From: a virus
DNA: 32,311 bases
Reading direction: 5' to 3' (one strand)
IMG/VR virus record: IMGVR_UViG_3300036651_000178
Span: 1-32,311 of that record
Shown: in pieces, positions 23,607 to 30,816 of the stretch
Numbering within the stretch: position 1 is the stretch's first letter
How the letters are laid out: each line of letters starts with the position of its first letter
Notes under the pieces: generated by a model
Databases searched by the model: none
What the model saw: the letters and a program-made list of their open reading frames with translations, nothing else
What the model was told of the DNA's origin: nothing
Position numbers and translations under genes: made by a program

Positions 23607-24438
23607 CAAACTCTCCTGCTTTGAACATTGCGCGGGCTATTCTGGAATCCCGTCCGTGGTTACGGAGGTCGTGGAACGCTTCCACCTTGTCGTCGCCTAC
23701 CTTGTACGTGCCGCGTGCCCACTTTTTGTAGCGGCAGAACAATGTCTCTATTTCCTGCATCTCAAGGTTGCGACCGTACACCTTGACGTGCTTTAGCTCC
23801 TCCAGGAGCCGTCGCGTTGTTGCTAGGATATCTTCGCCGGGTAGTGCGAGAATCCTGGCTCCAGCCTGCGGTGACTCGTAGAGTTCAATTTCAGTTGTGG
23901 GTATGAATGCGAGGTTCAGATGCTCCAGACCGTTCTGGGCCATATCGTAGATTAGGAACCGGATGTAGGGGCCCATCATCTTTACGTCCTGCACGGTCGA
24001 ACAGAACGAGTCCCAGTCACCGCCCGCAAACCAACTCCTGAGCCCTTTCCCGGGTGATTCTGGATGCTTCTCCCGGTGGTCCAGGATTGCGAGGCGACCC
24101 TTATCGCCACGGAAGTGACGCCGTTCAAACGCTCTATGGAAGGCGGGGTACTCGGCAAGCACTGCGTCGTACTGCTGCGACGGTGGGAGTGACGCTATGT
24201 AGGCTGCAACCCCCGCCGACATGAACCAGGAGTACACGGCCAAGAATGACTCACGCTCCTCCGGGGTGATGTCTGCGTCGCGCATCAGCTTGATGACATA
24301 ATCGTGGTCACTCGCCGGGAACATTGTCTCTGCGAGTTCACGAGCGGATTGTTGGTGGTCGTAGATTATCGGTGCGCTCTTGCGGGCCTTTGCGACTGGC
24401 GGGAGGGCACCCATAGGGAGGGGGAGGGCTAGGGCCAA
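23590..24438 (-). CDS. Putative thymine hypermodification protein (aGPT-pyrophosphorylase / amino acid:DNA transferase-like)
   Basis: 282-residue mainly helical protein. The region VKMMGPYIRFLIYDMAQNGL (residues 152-171) and the C-terminal segment QEIETLFCRYKKWARGTYKV (228-247) resemble conserved parts of the alpha-glutamyl/putrescinyl thymine pyrophosphorylase group, which replaces the pyrophosphate on modified thymine with an amine or amino acid. This is recalled pattern similarity, not a search result. The start is TTG at 24438, immediately after the TAG of the helicase gene. The kinase gene overlaps its end by 17 bases, and that pairing is the main support. Residues 60-120 have no motif I can name. 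Confidence 0.5.
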   Translation of the reverse strand: MALALPLPMGALPPVAKARKSAPIIYDHQQSARELAETMFPASDHDYVIKLMRDADITPEERESFLAVYSWFMSAGVAAYIASLPPSQQYDAVLAEYPAFHRAFERRHFRGDKGRLAILDHREKHPESPGKGLRSWFAGGDWDSFCSTVQDVKMMGPYIRFLIYDMAQNGLEHLNLAFIPTTEIELYESPQAGARILALPGEDILATTRRLLEELKHVKVYGRNLEMQEIETLFCRYKKWARGTYKVGDDKVEAFHDLRNHGRDSRIARAMFKAGEFDDYTG

Positions 24439-25902
24439 CTATTTCTCACTTTCCACGAAGTAGAGTTCAGACTTGGGGCGGGTGAGGGCCACGTACTTGA
24501 GGTTCATTTCCTGCTGAAACTCCCAATCGCGCTGGCCCTTCCACGTGAGCGGCAGCTTCTCCGGCACGATGATGAACACGCGATTCTCTTCCAGACCTTT
24601 GGCGCGGTGGATGGTGGAGAGCATCACGCTGGCGCGGCCATCCGAGAACAGCCCTTCAATCTCTTCGCAGAGGTCGTTGACCGAGAGGCAGCCGAAGGTC
24701 TCATAGCAGACCTGGATACCCTGGATGCGGTCGTTGTGGGCTTCCAGTGCAGCCTCGTGGTGCTTGGCGCGCTGAATCTTCTCTTGCTCTTTACCGCTCC
24801 ACACCGTGAGGAGGTCCAGGTTGAATTCGCCACGGTTGGCCTTGGCCACCTTGCGGATGATGCTCGTGAGGCTCTTGGCGATGTCGCGGCCACGCACGCG
24901 GGCAGGCTTGCGGTGGCGAATCATCTTGATGCACTCTTTGATGAGCGGTGCAGTCAGGCGGCAGAGAACCAGGTCACCCTCGTTGGCCTTCTCCGCCAGG
25001 TCCTCAGACTTGATGTACTCCACGACACCTTCCGGTGCGTCCGGTCGTGCTTCGATGTGGGGGACGATTTGGCGGGCCAGGTCCAGGGCCTTGGTGTGGC
25101 AACGGTAGTTGATGCTGAGCGGTAGTTCCAGGGCGTTGAGGCGTTCTTTGATGTTGTAGAACGAGTTGCAGTCAGCGCCTGCGAACCCGTAGATGCTCTG
25201 GAACGGGTCGCCTACGAACAGCATACGTCCACCCTTGGAGCGTGCCTTGAGGACCAGTTCCAGCTGAGCCGGGGAGAGGTCCTGCGCCTCGTCCACGAGC
25301 ACGAAGTCAAACTTGCGCGGCTGCAGACCCATCGAAGTGGGGAGCCAAATCATGTCGGTGAAGTCGATGACGCCTACGCGGCCCATCGCCACGCCCGTCG
25401 CCAGCGCCTGCGGGAGGGCTGCTACCATTTCAGCGGTGATGTCTTCGATGTTGTGGTGAGCGATGAGGTCCCACACTGCTTCGTTGTCGGTGGGGCTGGT
25501 AAGGCTCACGCGCACTTTGTCGAGGAGGTCAGCGAAACGGTTAGCCTCATTGCGGTCCTGGAACATCGTCTGCGCGATGTCCTTGTATTTGTACTCCTGC
25601 ACGTTCACACGCTTGCCCTTCGGCAGGCTGAACGCAATCGCACCGTAGCCGAGGCTGTGGATGGTCTTGACTTCCACGTGCGTAAGGCCCATCGCCGCAA
25701 TCTTGCCTTGAATCTCTTTGGCGATGTGGGCGTTGAAGGCCAGGAGAATCACTTGACCGTGAATGTAGCGGAGTGATTCGAGCAGGGTGGTGGTTTTGCC
25801 GCTACCCGCGACAGCGTTGATGACCGCGTCACCCGAGCCAGTGCGGACCCAGTTGAACACGCCTTCTTGATACACCGAGGGTTTGAACGTCGTCGTAGCC
25901 AT
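24439..25902 (-). CDS. UvrD-like SF1 DNA helicase
   Basis: 487-residue superfamily 1 helicase with all core motifs: Walker A AVAGSGKTTT (30-39), Walker B VDEAQD (203-208), motif III GDPFQSIYGFAGA (231-243), motif IV with SINYRCHT, motif V STIHRAKGLE (429-438) and motif VI YVALTRPK (470-477). It should unwind DNA 3' to 5' in replication or recombination. It is smaller than bacterial UvrD and lacks large 1B/2B insertions. I chose ATG 25902; a TTG at 25914 sits right on the AAAGG ribosome site. A sigma70-like promoter ends about 35 bases upstream, so this gene likely heads an operon with the modification genes. Confidence 0.92.
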   Translation of the reverse strand: MATTTFKPSVYQEGVFNWVRTGSGDAVINAVAGSGKTTTLLESLRYIHGQVILLAFNAHIAKEIQGKIAAMGLTHVEVKTIHSLGYGAIAFSLPKGKRVNVQEYKYKDIAQTMFQDRNEANRFADLLDKVRVSLTSPTDNEAVWDLIAHHNIEDITAEMVAALPQALATGVAMGRVGVIDFTDMIWLPTSMGLQPRKFDFVLVDEAQDLSPAQLELVLKARSKGGRMLFVGDPFQSIYGFAGADCNSFYNIKERLNALELPLSINYRCHTKALDLARQIVPHIEARPDAPEGVVEYIKSEDLAEKANEGDLVLCRLTAPLIKECIKMIRHRKPARVRGRDIAKSLTSIIRKVAKANRGEFNLDLLTVWSGKEQEKIQRAKHHEAALEAHNDRIQGIQVCYETFGCLSVNDLCEEIEGLFSDGRASVMLSTIHRAKGLEENRVFIIVPEKLPLTWKGQRDWEFQQEMNLKYVALTRPKSELYFVESEK

Positions 25903-25942
25903 TTCTGATTTCAACCTTTCACTGAGTAGCGATTACACCCTA

Positions 25943-25971
25943 ATCATAGCGCCATTGCGCGCTCAGTTCAA
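25943..25971 (-). promoter_or_regulatory. Sigma70-type promoter upstream of the helicase operon
   Basis: On the minus strand TTGAAC (25966-25971) and TATGAT (25943-25948) are separated by exactly 17 bases, both one step from consensus. Transcription would start near 25936, giving a leader of about 35 bases before the helicase ATG. The -35 box overlaps the stop codon of the preceding small gene. It is the only well-formed promoter I could read in the window and suggests use of the host RNA polymerase. Confidence 0.75.
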
Positions 25972-26108
25972 TAGGTTCGGCAAATAATTTTTGAGACCTG
26001 CCGCCTGCGCTTTGAGGTCTTACGTTTCCACATGCGTCGTGGACCTGGAACGTGTACGCCCCACTCCTTGTTGAGTTTCTGGTTCTCTGCGTTGCCGAGT
26101 TGCGCCAT
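25968..26108 (-). CDS. Short basic protein, unknown function
   Basis: 46-residue open frame that starts in a TGATG overlap with the stop of the upstream gene, a strong sign of coupled translation. The N-terminus is MAQLGNAENQKLNKEWGVHV; the C-terminal half (RRMWKRKTSKRRRQVSKI) carries many Lys and Arg residues, so nucleic-acid binding is conceivable. No domain is recognised. It fills the space up to the helicase promoter, whose -35 element covers its stop codon. Confidence 0.5.
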   Translation of the reverse strand: MAQLGNAENQKLNKEWGVHVPGPRRMWKRKTSKRRRQVSKIICRTY

Positions 26109-26326
26109 CAGGGCAACTGCTGCAGGAGCCAGAGGCCGATGTTTTTGAGGTTTGCGGGGGTCAGCGCGTCCCGGTTGTCGAGGTCCAGGTAGAAGGACTT
26201 GCTTACGCCGTTCTGGAGGTTGCGGGCGAACACCAGGTAGTAGCGGGGCGTGGCTTGTGATACGTTTATGCCCAGCTTGGTGCCGGTTGTGGTGATGATG
26301 TTGTCCGCAACCTCAGAACACGTCAT
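26108..26326 (-). CDS. Small protein, unknown function
   Basis: 72-residue protein that I do not recognise. The middle reads as two beta strands (ATPRYYLVFARNLQNGVSKS and FYLDLDN) followed by a C-terminal helix (TPANLKNIGLWLLQQL), a compact alpha-beta build. It lies in a run of small unknown genes between the nuclease gene and the helicase promoter and starts 4 bases after the preceding stop codon. Its TGA overlaps the start of the 46-residue gene. Confidence 0.65.
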   Translation of the reverse strand: MTCSEVADNIITTTGTKLGINVSQATPRYYLVFARNLQNGVSKSFYLDLDNRDALTPANLKNIGLWLLQQLP

Positions 26327-26330
26327 GGAG

Positions 26331-26681
26331 TTAGAGCGCCAGCGCCTCTGCCTGGAGTTTGGCTGCGACCGTTTGCAGTGCAGTCACGACTGTCGGCACG
26401 AGTTGGGCACTGCCCTGCGCGAGCAACGCCGTCAACTCTTGGTTGATGAGCGGTGCGTACGAGTTGAGCGTGCCGTTGATGAACGCCGACTCTGCCGGGC
26501 CCATCGAGGCATCAGCCTTCTCAATCGCTGCGATGAGGGTTGCGACCGTTTTAGGCGCAGCCGCATCGACAGCCGCTTCCAGCGCCGGGGCGTTGCTGTT
26601 AAGCGAATTGGCCGCCATGTTGGCGAACGCCGCTTCAGCAAACTTGACCTCACGGGCCAAGAACGTGGTGAAAGTGGACAT
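26331..26681 (-). CDS. Ala-rich helical protein, unknown function
   Basis: 116-residue protein, strongly helical and rich in Ala, Leu and Thr (FAEAAFANMAANSLNSNAPA, KTVATLIAAIEKADASMGPA). No cysteine or catalytic motif is seen. The start is ATG 26681 with AAAGGAAG three bases upstream; the open frame extends to 26882 but that part is shadow of the next gene. The Ala-rich periodicity suggests a helical bundle. It could be a small virion-associated or host-interaction protein, but nothing in the sequence decides. Confidence 0.65.
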   Translation of the reverse strand: MSTFTTFLAREVKFAEAAFANMAANSLNSNAPALEAAVDAAAPKTVATLIAAIEKADASMGPAESAFINGTLNSYAPLINQELTALLAQGSAQLVPTVVTALQTVAAKLQAEALAL

Positions 26682-26721
26682 TGACTTCCTTTCGGTAGGA
26701 GTTACAGTTACTAGTTTCGTG

Positions 26722-27078
26722 TTAGCCGCCAGCGACTCCTGCGTAGTCGTCGTCAACGGTGTCGTTGAGTGTGGCGATAACCGCCTCAACATTGAGATAA
26801 TCGGTGTCAGCAGGCGCAATTGCAAGAGCGTCCCCTTCCGGTGCGCCGACTTCGATGGACCATCCACCGTTATCGTACACAACCAGTTCAGCGCCTTCTG
26901 GAAGGTGGACGAGGAACGGGTATGCAGCCTGGGCTGCCGATTCGATGAGAATTTGTCGGTGCCGAATGTCGTGCGCGCACGGTTGGCAACCTTCGTACTT
27001 CGTATGGCTGCACTGCGCGAGGACTGCGGCTGCTTCTTCTTTAGCCGACAACTCCTGAAGTTTGAACGTGGGGGTCAT
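26722..27078 (-). CDS. Small acidic protein with possible metal site, unknown function
   Basis: 118-residue protein. Residues 20-45 contain CSHTKYEGCQPCAHDIRHRQ, with three Cys and three His close together, which could bind zinc. The rest is acidic, including GAELVVYDNGGWSIEVGAPE and a C-terminal acidic tail (LNDTVDDDYAGVAGG). The start is ATG 27078 with AGGA about 6 bases upstream; the longer frame to 27279 overlaps the HNH gene and is not credible. Family not recognised. Confidence 0.65.
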   Translation of the reverse strand: MTPTFKLQELSAKEEAAAVLAQCSHTKYEGCQPCAHDIRHRQILIESAAQAAYPFLVHLPEGAELVVYDNGGWSIEVGAPEGDALAIAPADTDYLNVEAVIATLNDTVDDDYAGVAGG

Positions 27079-27107
27079 GGACGGTCCTATGCCGCCGTAT
27101 GCAGTTG

Positions 27108-27599
27108 TTATTTCGCACCTCCAAATATCTGATTGTACATTTGAATCCAGTTGGTTGAGATGCCCTTCTGGGCGTCTTGCAGCGTGATTTGCCCGGCGCA
27201 GACCATCTTGTGGAGGCGGTTCTCCAGCTTGTCCTTGATATGCGCATTGTAGGGCGTGGACACGTAGGACTGGGGCCAAAGGTTCTTGATGTCGTTTGTC
27301 CCACCCAGCTCAAGGCTGATGAGGTGGTCCACTTCGTACTTGCTCGTGTTGCGACCGTTCACCACGACCGTTTGCGGCGTGAGGCCGTACTCCTTGTACA
27401 CGGCCCGCTTCTCTGACTCCGGCACGTTACGAACCGTGGTCGTATGGAAGTGAGGGTCGCACAGCTGCGCGCTGGTGCGGTCGCTGACTGCACCGGGGGT
27501 GAGCGTAGCATTTGGAATCTGTGGGTCTGTGGGCCCCGCGAGGGCCGCTGTCGCGGAAAGGAGGAAACACGACAGCAGCCCTATGATGACGTTGCGCAT
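27108..27599 (-). CDS. Secreted HNH-family endonuclease
   Basis: 163-residue nuclease with an N-terminal signal peptide (MRNVIIGLLSCFLLSATAAL, cleavage likely after Ala-21), so it should be exported to the periplasm. The HNH-like core is YEVDHLISLELGGTNDIKNL (residues 88-107), followed by NLWP and the helix HIKDKLENRLHKMVC (120-134). H92 and N102 are likely active-site residues. The start overlaps the stop of the RNA ligase gene as TAATG. Such proteins occur in proteobacteria and some phages. Possible roles are destroying DNA of competing phages at injection or scavenging nucleotides; both are inference. Confidence 0.75.
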   Translation of the reverse strand: MRNVIIGLLSCFLLSATAALAGPTDPQIPNATLTPGAVSDRTSAQLCDPHFHTTTVRNVPESEKRAVYKEYGLTPQTVVVNGRNTSKYEVDHLISLELGGTNDIKNLWPQSYVSTPYNAHIKDKLENRLHKMVCAGQITLQDAQKGISTNWIQMYNQIFGGAK

Positions 27600-28726
27600 T
27601 AGTGAAACTCCGTCTGGTCTTTGAGCAGATACTCGTCGCTGATGAGTTTGAGGACCTTGCGACCGAGCATCGGGTGAGTTGTTTCTTTGACAGGTTTGAC
27701 GACCACGCCCTCACGCACCTTCGTGCTGGGGTCTAGGTTTGACGGCCCTGTCGCCATCGACTTCACGTAGGAGGTGTCGTACACACCCGCGTGCAGGATG
27801 GGGACTGCCGGCAGGCCCATGATGTCGCAGCGGTCAAATAACGCATCCGGGTCCTCGTAGCGCCCGTCAATCATGATGTCGAACAGCGCCAGTTTGTGCT
27901 CGCCTTCGGCGCATCCGTAGGCGTAGTTCTTCTGAATCTTGTCGCCGTAGATTTCACCGTAGACGACAAGTGACTTCAGACCAAACCGTTCCATGTGCTC
28001 TTTGAGCTTGTCTTTGAGGCTGTACTTGCGTACAATCTCAGCGTAGACGTTGGAATCATAGAACGTCTTGGGGTTGATGCGGTCCTGCAACTGCACCTGG
28101 CTGCTGCCGTACACAAACTCCACGGCTGGAAGCAACCGGAGGAGCCGTTTGATGCGCTTCCACAGCGTGTTGCAGTTGGTCGGCACGAAGCCTGCGCGGA
28201 AGTTGGTGCCGTGAATCTTCTCGGTGACGAAGACAGGCTCACCATCCACGAACACGCCGGGATAGTTCTTGGCGTTCTCCAGGTCCGTGTACTTGAAGAA
28301 GTGCGGGTTGGTCTCCTTCACCGTCGCCTTGCGACCGTTGAGCGCAGACGGCACATGGGCCGCAGGCGGTTCGTACTTCTTGACGCCTAAACGCTCAGTC
28401 AGGTCGTAACCCTCAAAGAGGTCAAACCCGAACCCGAGGGTGCGAGGCTCCACCACGAGGCCCTGACTGATGGCGCCGCGCAGTTTGATAGTCTTGATGC
28501 GGTGATTCGTCAGCTTGACCTTCGCATCAGGCCCAAAGATGAGGTCCTCCACGCTCTGCGGAAGGATGCTGTCGATGGGGAAGTAGACGCATAGGTCACC
28601 TTCCTTGAATGCGCCCTTCTGGGCGACGCACCGCCAGTCTAAAACTTGAACGAGGTCCAGGCGGTCTGCGTTGGGATGCGGCTCAACAGAGCGAATGCGC
28701 TCCACTTTGACGGCTAATGTACTCAG
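27599..28726 (-). CDS. RNA ligase (Rnl5 / DraRnl-like)
   Basis: 375-residue ATP-dependent RNA ligase with an N-terminal OB-type domain (residues 1-115, VKVERIRSVEPHPNADRLDL) and a nucleotidyltransferase domain. Motif I is TEKIHGTN with the AMP-accepting K170; motif III is VVYGEIYGD (255-262); motif IIIa is ALFDIMIDG; motif IV is REGVVVKP (338-345); motif V is KVLKLIS (357-363). All needed residues are present. The best start is CTG at 28726, 5 bases after AAAGGAG; earlier codons fall in the tRNA-Trp gene. Standing next to tRNA genes, it may mend tRNAs cut by host anticodon nucleases, which is inference. Confidence 0.85.
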   Translation of the reverse strand: MSTLAVKVERIRSVEPHPNADRLDLVQVLDWRCVAQKGAFKEGDLCVYFPIDSILPQSVEDLIFGPDAKVKLTNHRIKTIKLRGAISQGLVVEPRTLGFGFDLFEGYDLTERLGVKKYEPPAAHVPSALNGRKATVKETNPHFFKYTDLENAKNYPGVFVDGEPVFVTEKIHGTNFRAGFVPTNCNTLWKRIKRLLRLLPAVEFVYGSSQVQLQDRINPKTFYDSNVYAEIVRKYSLKDKLKEHMERFGLKSLVVYGEIYGDKIQKNYAYGCAEGEHKLALFDIMIDGRYEDPDALFDRCDIMGLPAVPILHAGVYDTSYVKSMATGPSNLDPSTKVREGVVVKPVKETTHPMLGRKVLKLISDEYLLKDQTEFH

Positions 28727-28743
28727 ATTTGCTCCTTTGAATT

Positions 28744-28815
28744 TGGCAAGGGAGGTGGGGATTGAACCCACCAAGTCCGGTTTTGGAGACCAGACCGCGC
28801 ACCAGCGCCTCCGAT
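28744..28815 (-). tRNA. tRNA-Trp (CCA), irregular structure
   Basis: Minus-strand cloverleaf. The T arm GTGGG-TTCAATC-CCCAC and the anticodon arm CTGGT-CTCCAAA-ACCGG are excellent; the anticodon is CCA, read as Trp, with T33 in place. The discriminator is G and CCA is encoded. The 5' half is odd: acceptor ATCGGAG against CTCCCTT has mismatches at 2:71 and 3:70, and the D arm is only GCGC-TGGT-GCGC with no linker at 8-9. Total length is 72 instead of about 76. It could be functional but reduced, or decaying. Confidence 0.75.
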
Positions 28816-28830
28816 TATTGAAGGATTCGC

Positions 28831-29100
28831 CTAAACCGGGGTTTGTCCTTCCCGGTACGGTGCAGTTGCGGGCTGCGGGTCCGAGGCCACGCCTTGCAGG
28901 GCGGTTGAGAGGGCCGCTGCGTTAGCGTAGGAGTTGCCGCTGGGTAGCTGGGCGAGGACCGTATAGGGTGCGAAGTTTTTAGTGCGGTCCAGGACCCACT
29001 GCCCGTTCACGAACAGGGTTAGGTAGTAACCCGTTGGCGCGGCAGCGTATGCAGCGTAGGCCGCGTTGGCACAGGTTGTGCACTTATCCGCAATCGCCAT
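28831..29100 (-). CDS. Small protein, unknown function
   Basis: 89-residue protein lying between the two tRNA genes. The start holds CTTCANAAYAAYAAAPTGYY, with two Cys in a C-x-x-C spacing, then a beta-like stretch LTLFVNGQWVLDRTKNFAPY and an Ala- and Asn-rich helix. The C-terminal end is Pro-rich and looks disordered. The start codon directly follows the TAA of the upstream gene. I do not recognise the family. Confidence 0.6.
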   Translation of the reverse strand: MAIADKCTTCANAAYAAYAAAPTGYYLTLFVNGQWVLDRTKNFAPYTVLAQLPSGNSYANAAALSTALQGVASDPQPATAPYREGQTPV

Positions 29101-29289
29101 TTACTGCTTCGTCAGCGTCATCTTGAAGCTGGCGATGTCCACGCGCACCTTGCCGAGGCCGTATTCCGACAGGTCCGACACGGTGCTTGACGCCGGAACC
29201 TCAACGGTTACTGGCTTCTTGCCTTCAAATGCGGCGACATCCGACAGGACTGCGCCAATCATACGAAGGGATGCGAGTGGGTTTTCCAT
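29101..29289 (-). CDS. Small protein, unknown function
   Basis: 62-residue protein starting MENPLASLRMIGAVLSDVAA, with a predicted helix and then beta strands (KKPVTVEVPASSTVSDLSEY, GKVRVDIASFKMTLTKQ). AAGGAG precedes the ATG by 5 bases. It begins about 13 bases after the 3' end of tRNA-Pro on the same strand, so it is probably transcribed with the tRNA and released by tRNA processing. No family recognised. Confidence 0.65.
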   Translation of the reverse strand: MENPLASLRMIGAVLSDVAAFEGKKPVTVEVPASSTVSDLSEYGLGKVRVDIASFKMTLTKQ

Positions 29290-29302
29290 GGTTCTCCTTA
29301 AA

Positions 29303-29380
29303 TGGTCTGAGCTGCTGGATTTGAACCAGCGACCTCATGTTTCCAAAACACGCGGGGACTCCAGACTCCCCCAAGCCCAG
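29303..29380 (-). tRNA. tRNA-Pro (TGG)
   Basis: Complete minus-strand cloverleaf of 78 bases including encoded CCA. Acceptor CTGGGCT pairs with AGCTCAG (one G-U pair); D stem GGGG/CCCC with a 10-base loop containing GG; anticodon arm CGTGT-TTTGGAA-ACATG with anticodon TGG; T arm GCTGG-TTCAAAT-CCAGC; discriminator A. The C1-G72 first pair and A73 are typical of bacterial proline tRNA. It likely helps translation of CCA/CCG-type proline codons in phage messages. Confidence 0.92.
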
Positions 29381-29383
29381 ATG

Positions 29384-29414
29384 AACGGGGTTAGCCTTAT
29401 AGACTTCCCCCGTT
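29384..29414 (-). other. Hairpin just upstream of tRNA-Pro
   Basis: AACGGGG (29408-29414, minus strand) pairs with CCCCGTT (29384-29390) around a 17-base loop, ending 4 bases before the tRNA-Pro 5' end. There is no T-run, so it is not a clear terminator. It may guide processing of the tRNA precursor or separate the tRNA from the exonuclease message. Confidence 0.4.
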
Positions 29415-29432
29415 TGTGGCTAGATTCCTGCC

Positions 29433-30089
29433 TTAGATGAGCGCGGAGGTCAGGAACGGCAGGCGGGAACGATAGACGCTCAGCGGCTGCATCTCAAGGC
29501 GGATGCGTTTGCTGAGGCGGTGAAATATCTTGCTCGCCGTCATGGCGTCCGCAAGAGCGTCATGGGCATCGTTGTTCTTGATGCCAAGTCTGCTCGCCAA
29601 CTTCGCCTGACCGAGGCATTCACCGTAGACTGCGTAACCGAGCGTGACGTTGTCGATGACGCGACGGAACACGCTGGGTTCGTAGCCGAACCGTCTGAAC
29701 TCCTTGATGAGCCAGGCCACATCAAACGGGGTGTTCTGGCCGACGATGATGACTTCACCCTCGTTCTGCGTGTACTTCTGGAGGAAGGCATTGAAGTCGC
29801 GCAACGTGTCGCTGAAGATTTCAGCCTTGTCGATGCGCGCCGGGGTGAACCCGTTGCACTCAAACGCCTTGCTGTCGTACTGCACCTGGTGGACGCCTTT
29901 GGTGCTGAAGTTGGGGTCCGTGTCTCGCACGAAGTAACCCTTGAAGTGGTCCTCCGTGTCGCCCGTGGCGAAGGCGCCAATCTGGACAATGCCGTGTTTC
30001 GTGCTGTCCAGGCCCGTGGTTTCGAGGTCCAGGGCGATGAAAGTCTTAGCTCCCAATTCGTTCTCCATTTCTATGGTAGGTGAGTTCAT
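29433..30089 (-). CDS. DnaQ-like DEDDh 3'-5' exonuclease
   Basis: Exonuclease of the DnaQ / RNase T type. Exo I is TFIALDLETTGLD (D and E of the DEDD set), Exo II is IIVGQNTPFDVAWLIKEFRR, and Exo III is NNDAHDALADA with the His and Asp of the DEDDh class. No polymerase is attached. 218 residues are counted from ATG 30089; a second in-frame ATG at 30068 is equally possible, as neither has a strong ribosome site. It overlaps the upstream HD gene by 44 bases. A role in DNA or RNA trimming is expected; whether it proofreads for a phage polymerase elsewhere is unknown. Confidence 0.88.
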   Translation of the reverse strand: MNSPTIEMENELGAKTFIALDLETTGLDSTKHGIVQIGAFATGDTEDHFKGYFVRDTDPNFSTKGVHQVQYDSKAFECNGFTPARIDKAEIFSDTLRDFNAFLQKYTQNEGEVIIVGQNTPFDVAWLIKEFRRFGYEPSVFRRVIDNVTLGYAVYGECLGQAKLASRLGIKNNDAHDALADAMTASKIFHRLSKRIRLEMQPLSVYRSRLPFLTSALI

Positions 30090-30816
30090 TGAACCGTTTG
30101 ATGTACTCGTACTTCGCCACAGAGGGCGGCATGGCAATCAACTGCAAGTCACGACGGGGAATGTCGTGCGTCCAGTTATCCACGATGACCGGCAGGAAGT
30201 TATCAGCCTCAATGGCCAACGCCTCCGCATCTGCACGACGAACGCTGGACGGCATAACCGTTTCCAGGCCTGCCCAGGCGGCAATGACTCCCTGCAACTT
30301 GTCTTCAGCCGTACGGTAGAAGCTGAAGCGCGGGTCCTTCTTGATGGGGCTGGGGATGTCCACCAGATACGCCTCAGACGCATCGTGAAGCAGACCCGCC
30401 AGCGCGTCCTCCGGGTCGCAGATGCGGCTCACAAGGAGGCAGTGCTGGGCGACGGAGTAGAACTGGCTGATGTGACCCGCATAACGACACTGCATCGACA
30501 GCGAGTGCGCTATGGCCTCCAGCGTGAGGTCCTCTTTGCGCGGGTCCAGGGCCTCAAACTTCTGGCCGGGGTAAACCTGAATCCAGGTTGCATCGTACTT
30601 CGCTTTATCTACAGTCGCCGCATCTTTCGGCTGTTCCGTCGCCAGCGCGTCTGCTCGAACGCAAACCGTTTTCCCGGCTACGATAAGCATGACGCCCGCA
30701 ACGTAGCCGGGTCCGTCGTCGTTTGCGTAGTCAATCTCTTTGACGTACTCCGCTTCGATAAGGACTTTCTGCCCCTCGCGGAATGGCAATGAGGTCGCGT
30801 TAGATTCCTTTGTCAT
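30046..30816 (-). CDS. HD-domain phosphohydrolase (YfbR-like nucleotidase)
   Basis: 256-residue protein with two parts. Residues 10-65 are a small beta domain of unknown role (REGQKVLIEAEYVKEIDYAN). From about 95 on is an HD domain: RYAGHISQFYSVAQHCLLVS with H125, LLHDASEAYLVDIPSPIK with H144-D145, and a downstream Asp in VRRADAEALAIEAD. This pattern is common in phage HD hydrolases related to 5'-deoxynucleotidases, which act on nucleotide pools. I chose ATG 30816 with GGAG 6 bases upstream. The start lies inside the end of the preceding gene. Substrate is inferred, not shown. Confidence 0.8.
   Translation of the reverse strand: MTKESNATSLPFREGQKVLIEAEYVKEIDYANDDGPGYVAGVMLIVAGKTVCVRADALATEQPKDAATVDKAKYDATWIQVYPGQKFEALDPRKEDLTLEAIAHSLSMQCRYAGHISQFYSVAQHCLLVSRICDPEDALAGLLHDASEAYLVDIPSPIKKDPRFSFYRTAEDKLQGVIAAWAGLETVMPSSVRRADAEALAIEADNFLPVIVDNWTHDIPRRDLQLIAMPPSVAKYEYIKRFNELTYHRNGERIGS

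Noticed and set aside
28727-28774. Longer ATG start for the RNA ligase
   Set aside because: It lies within the tRNA-Trp gene and lacks a ribosome site; CTG at 28726 has an ideal one.
28671-28925. Plus-strand open frame of 84 residues containing LAREVGIEPTKSGFGDQT
   Set aside because: It is the antisense translation of the tRNA-Trp gene; such phrases are a well-known artefact of tRNA loci.
29066-29440. Plus-strand open frame of 124 residues containing ELLDLNQRPHVSKTRG
   Set aside because: It is the antisense translation of the tRNA-Pro gene, the same artefact.
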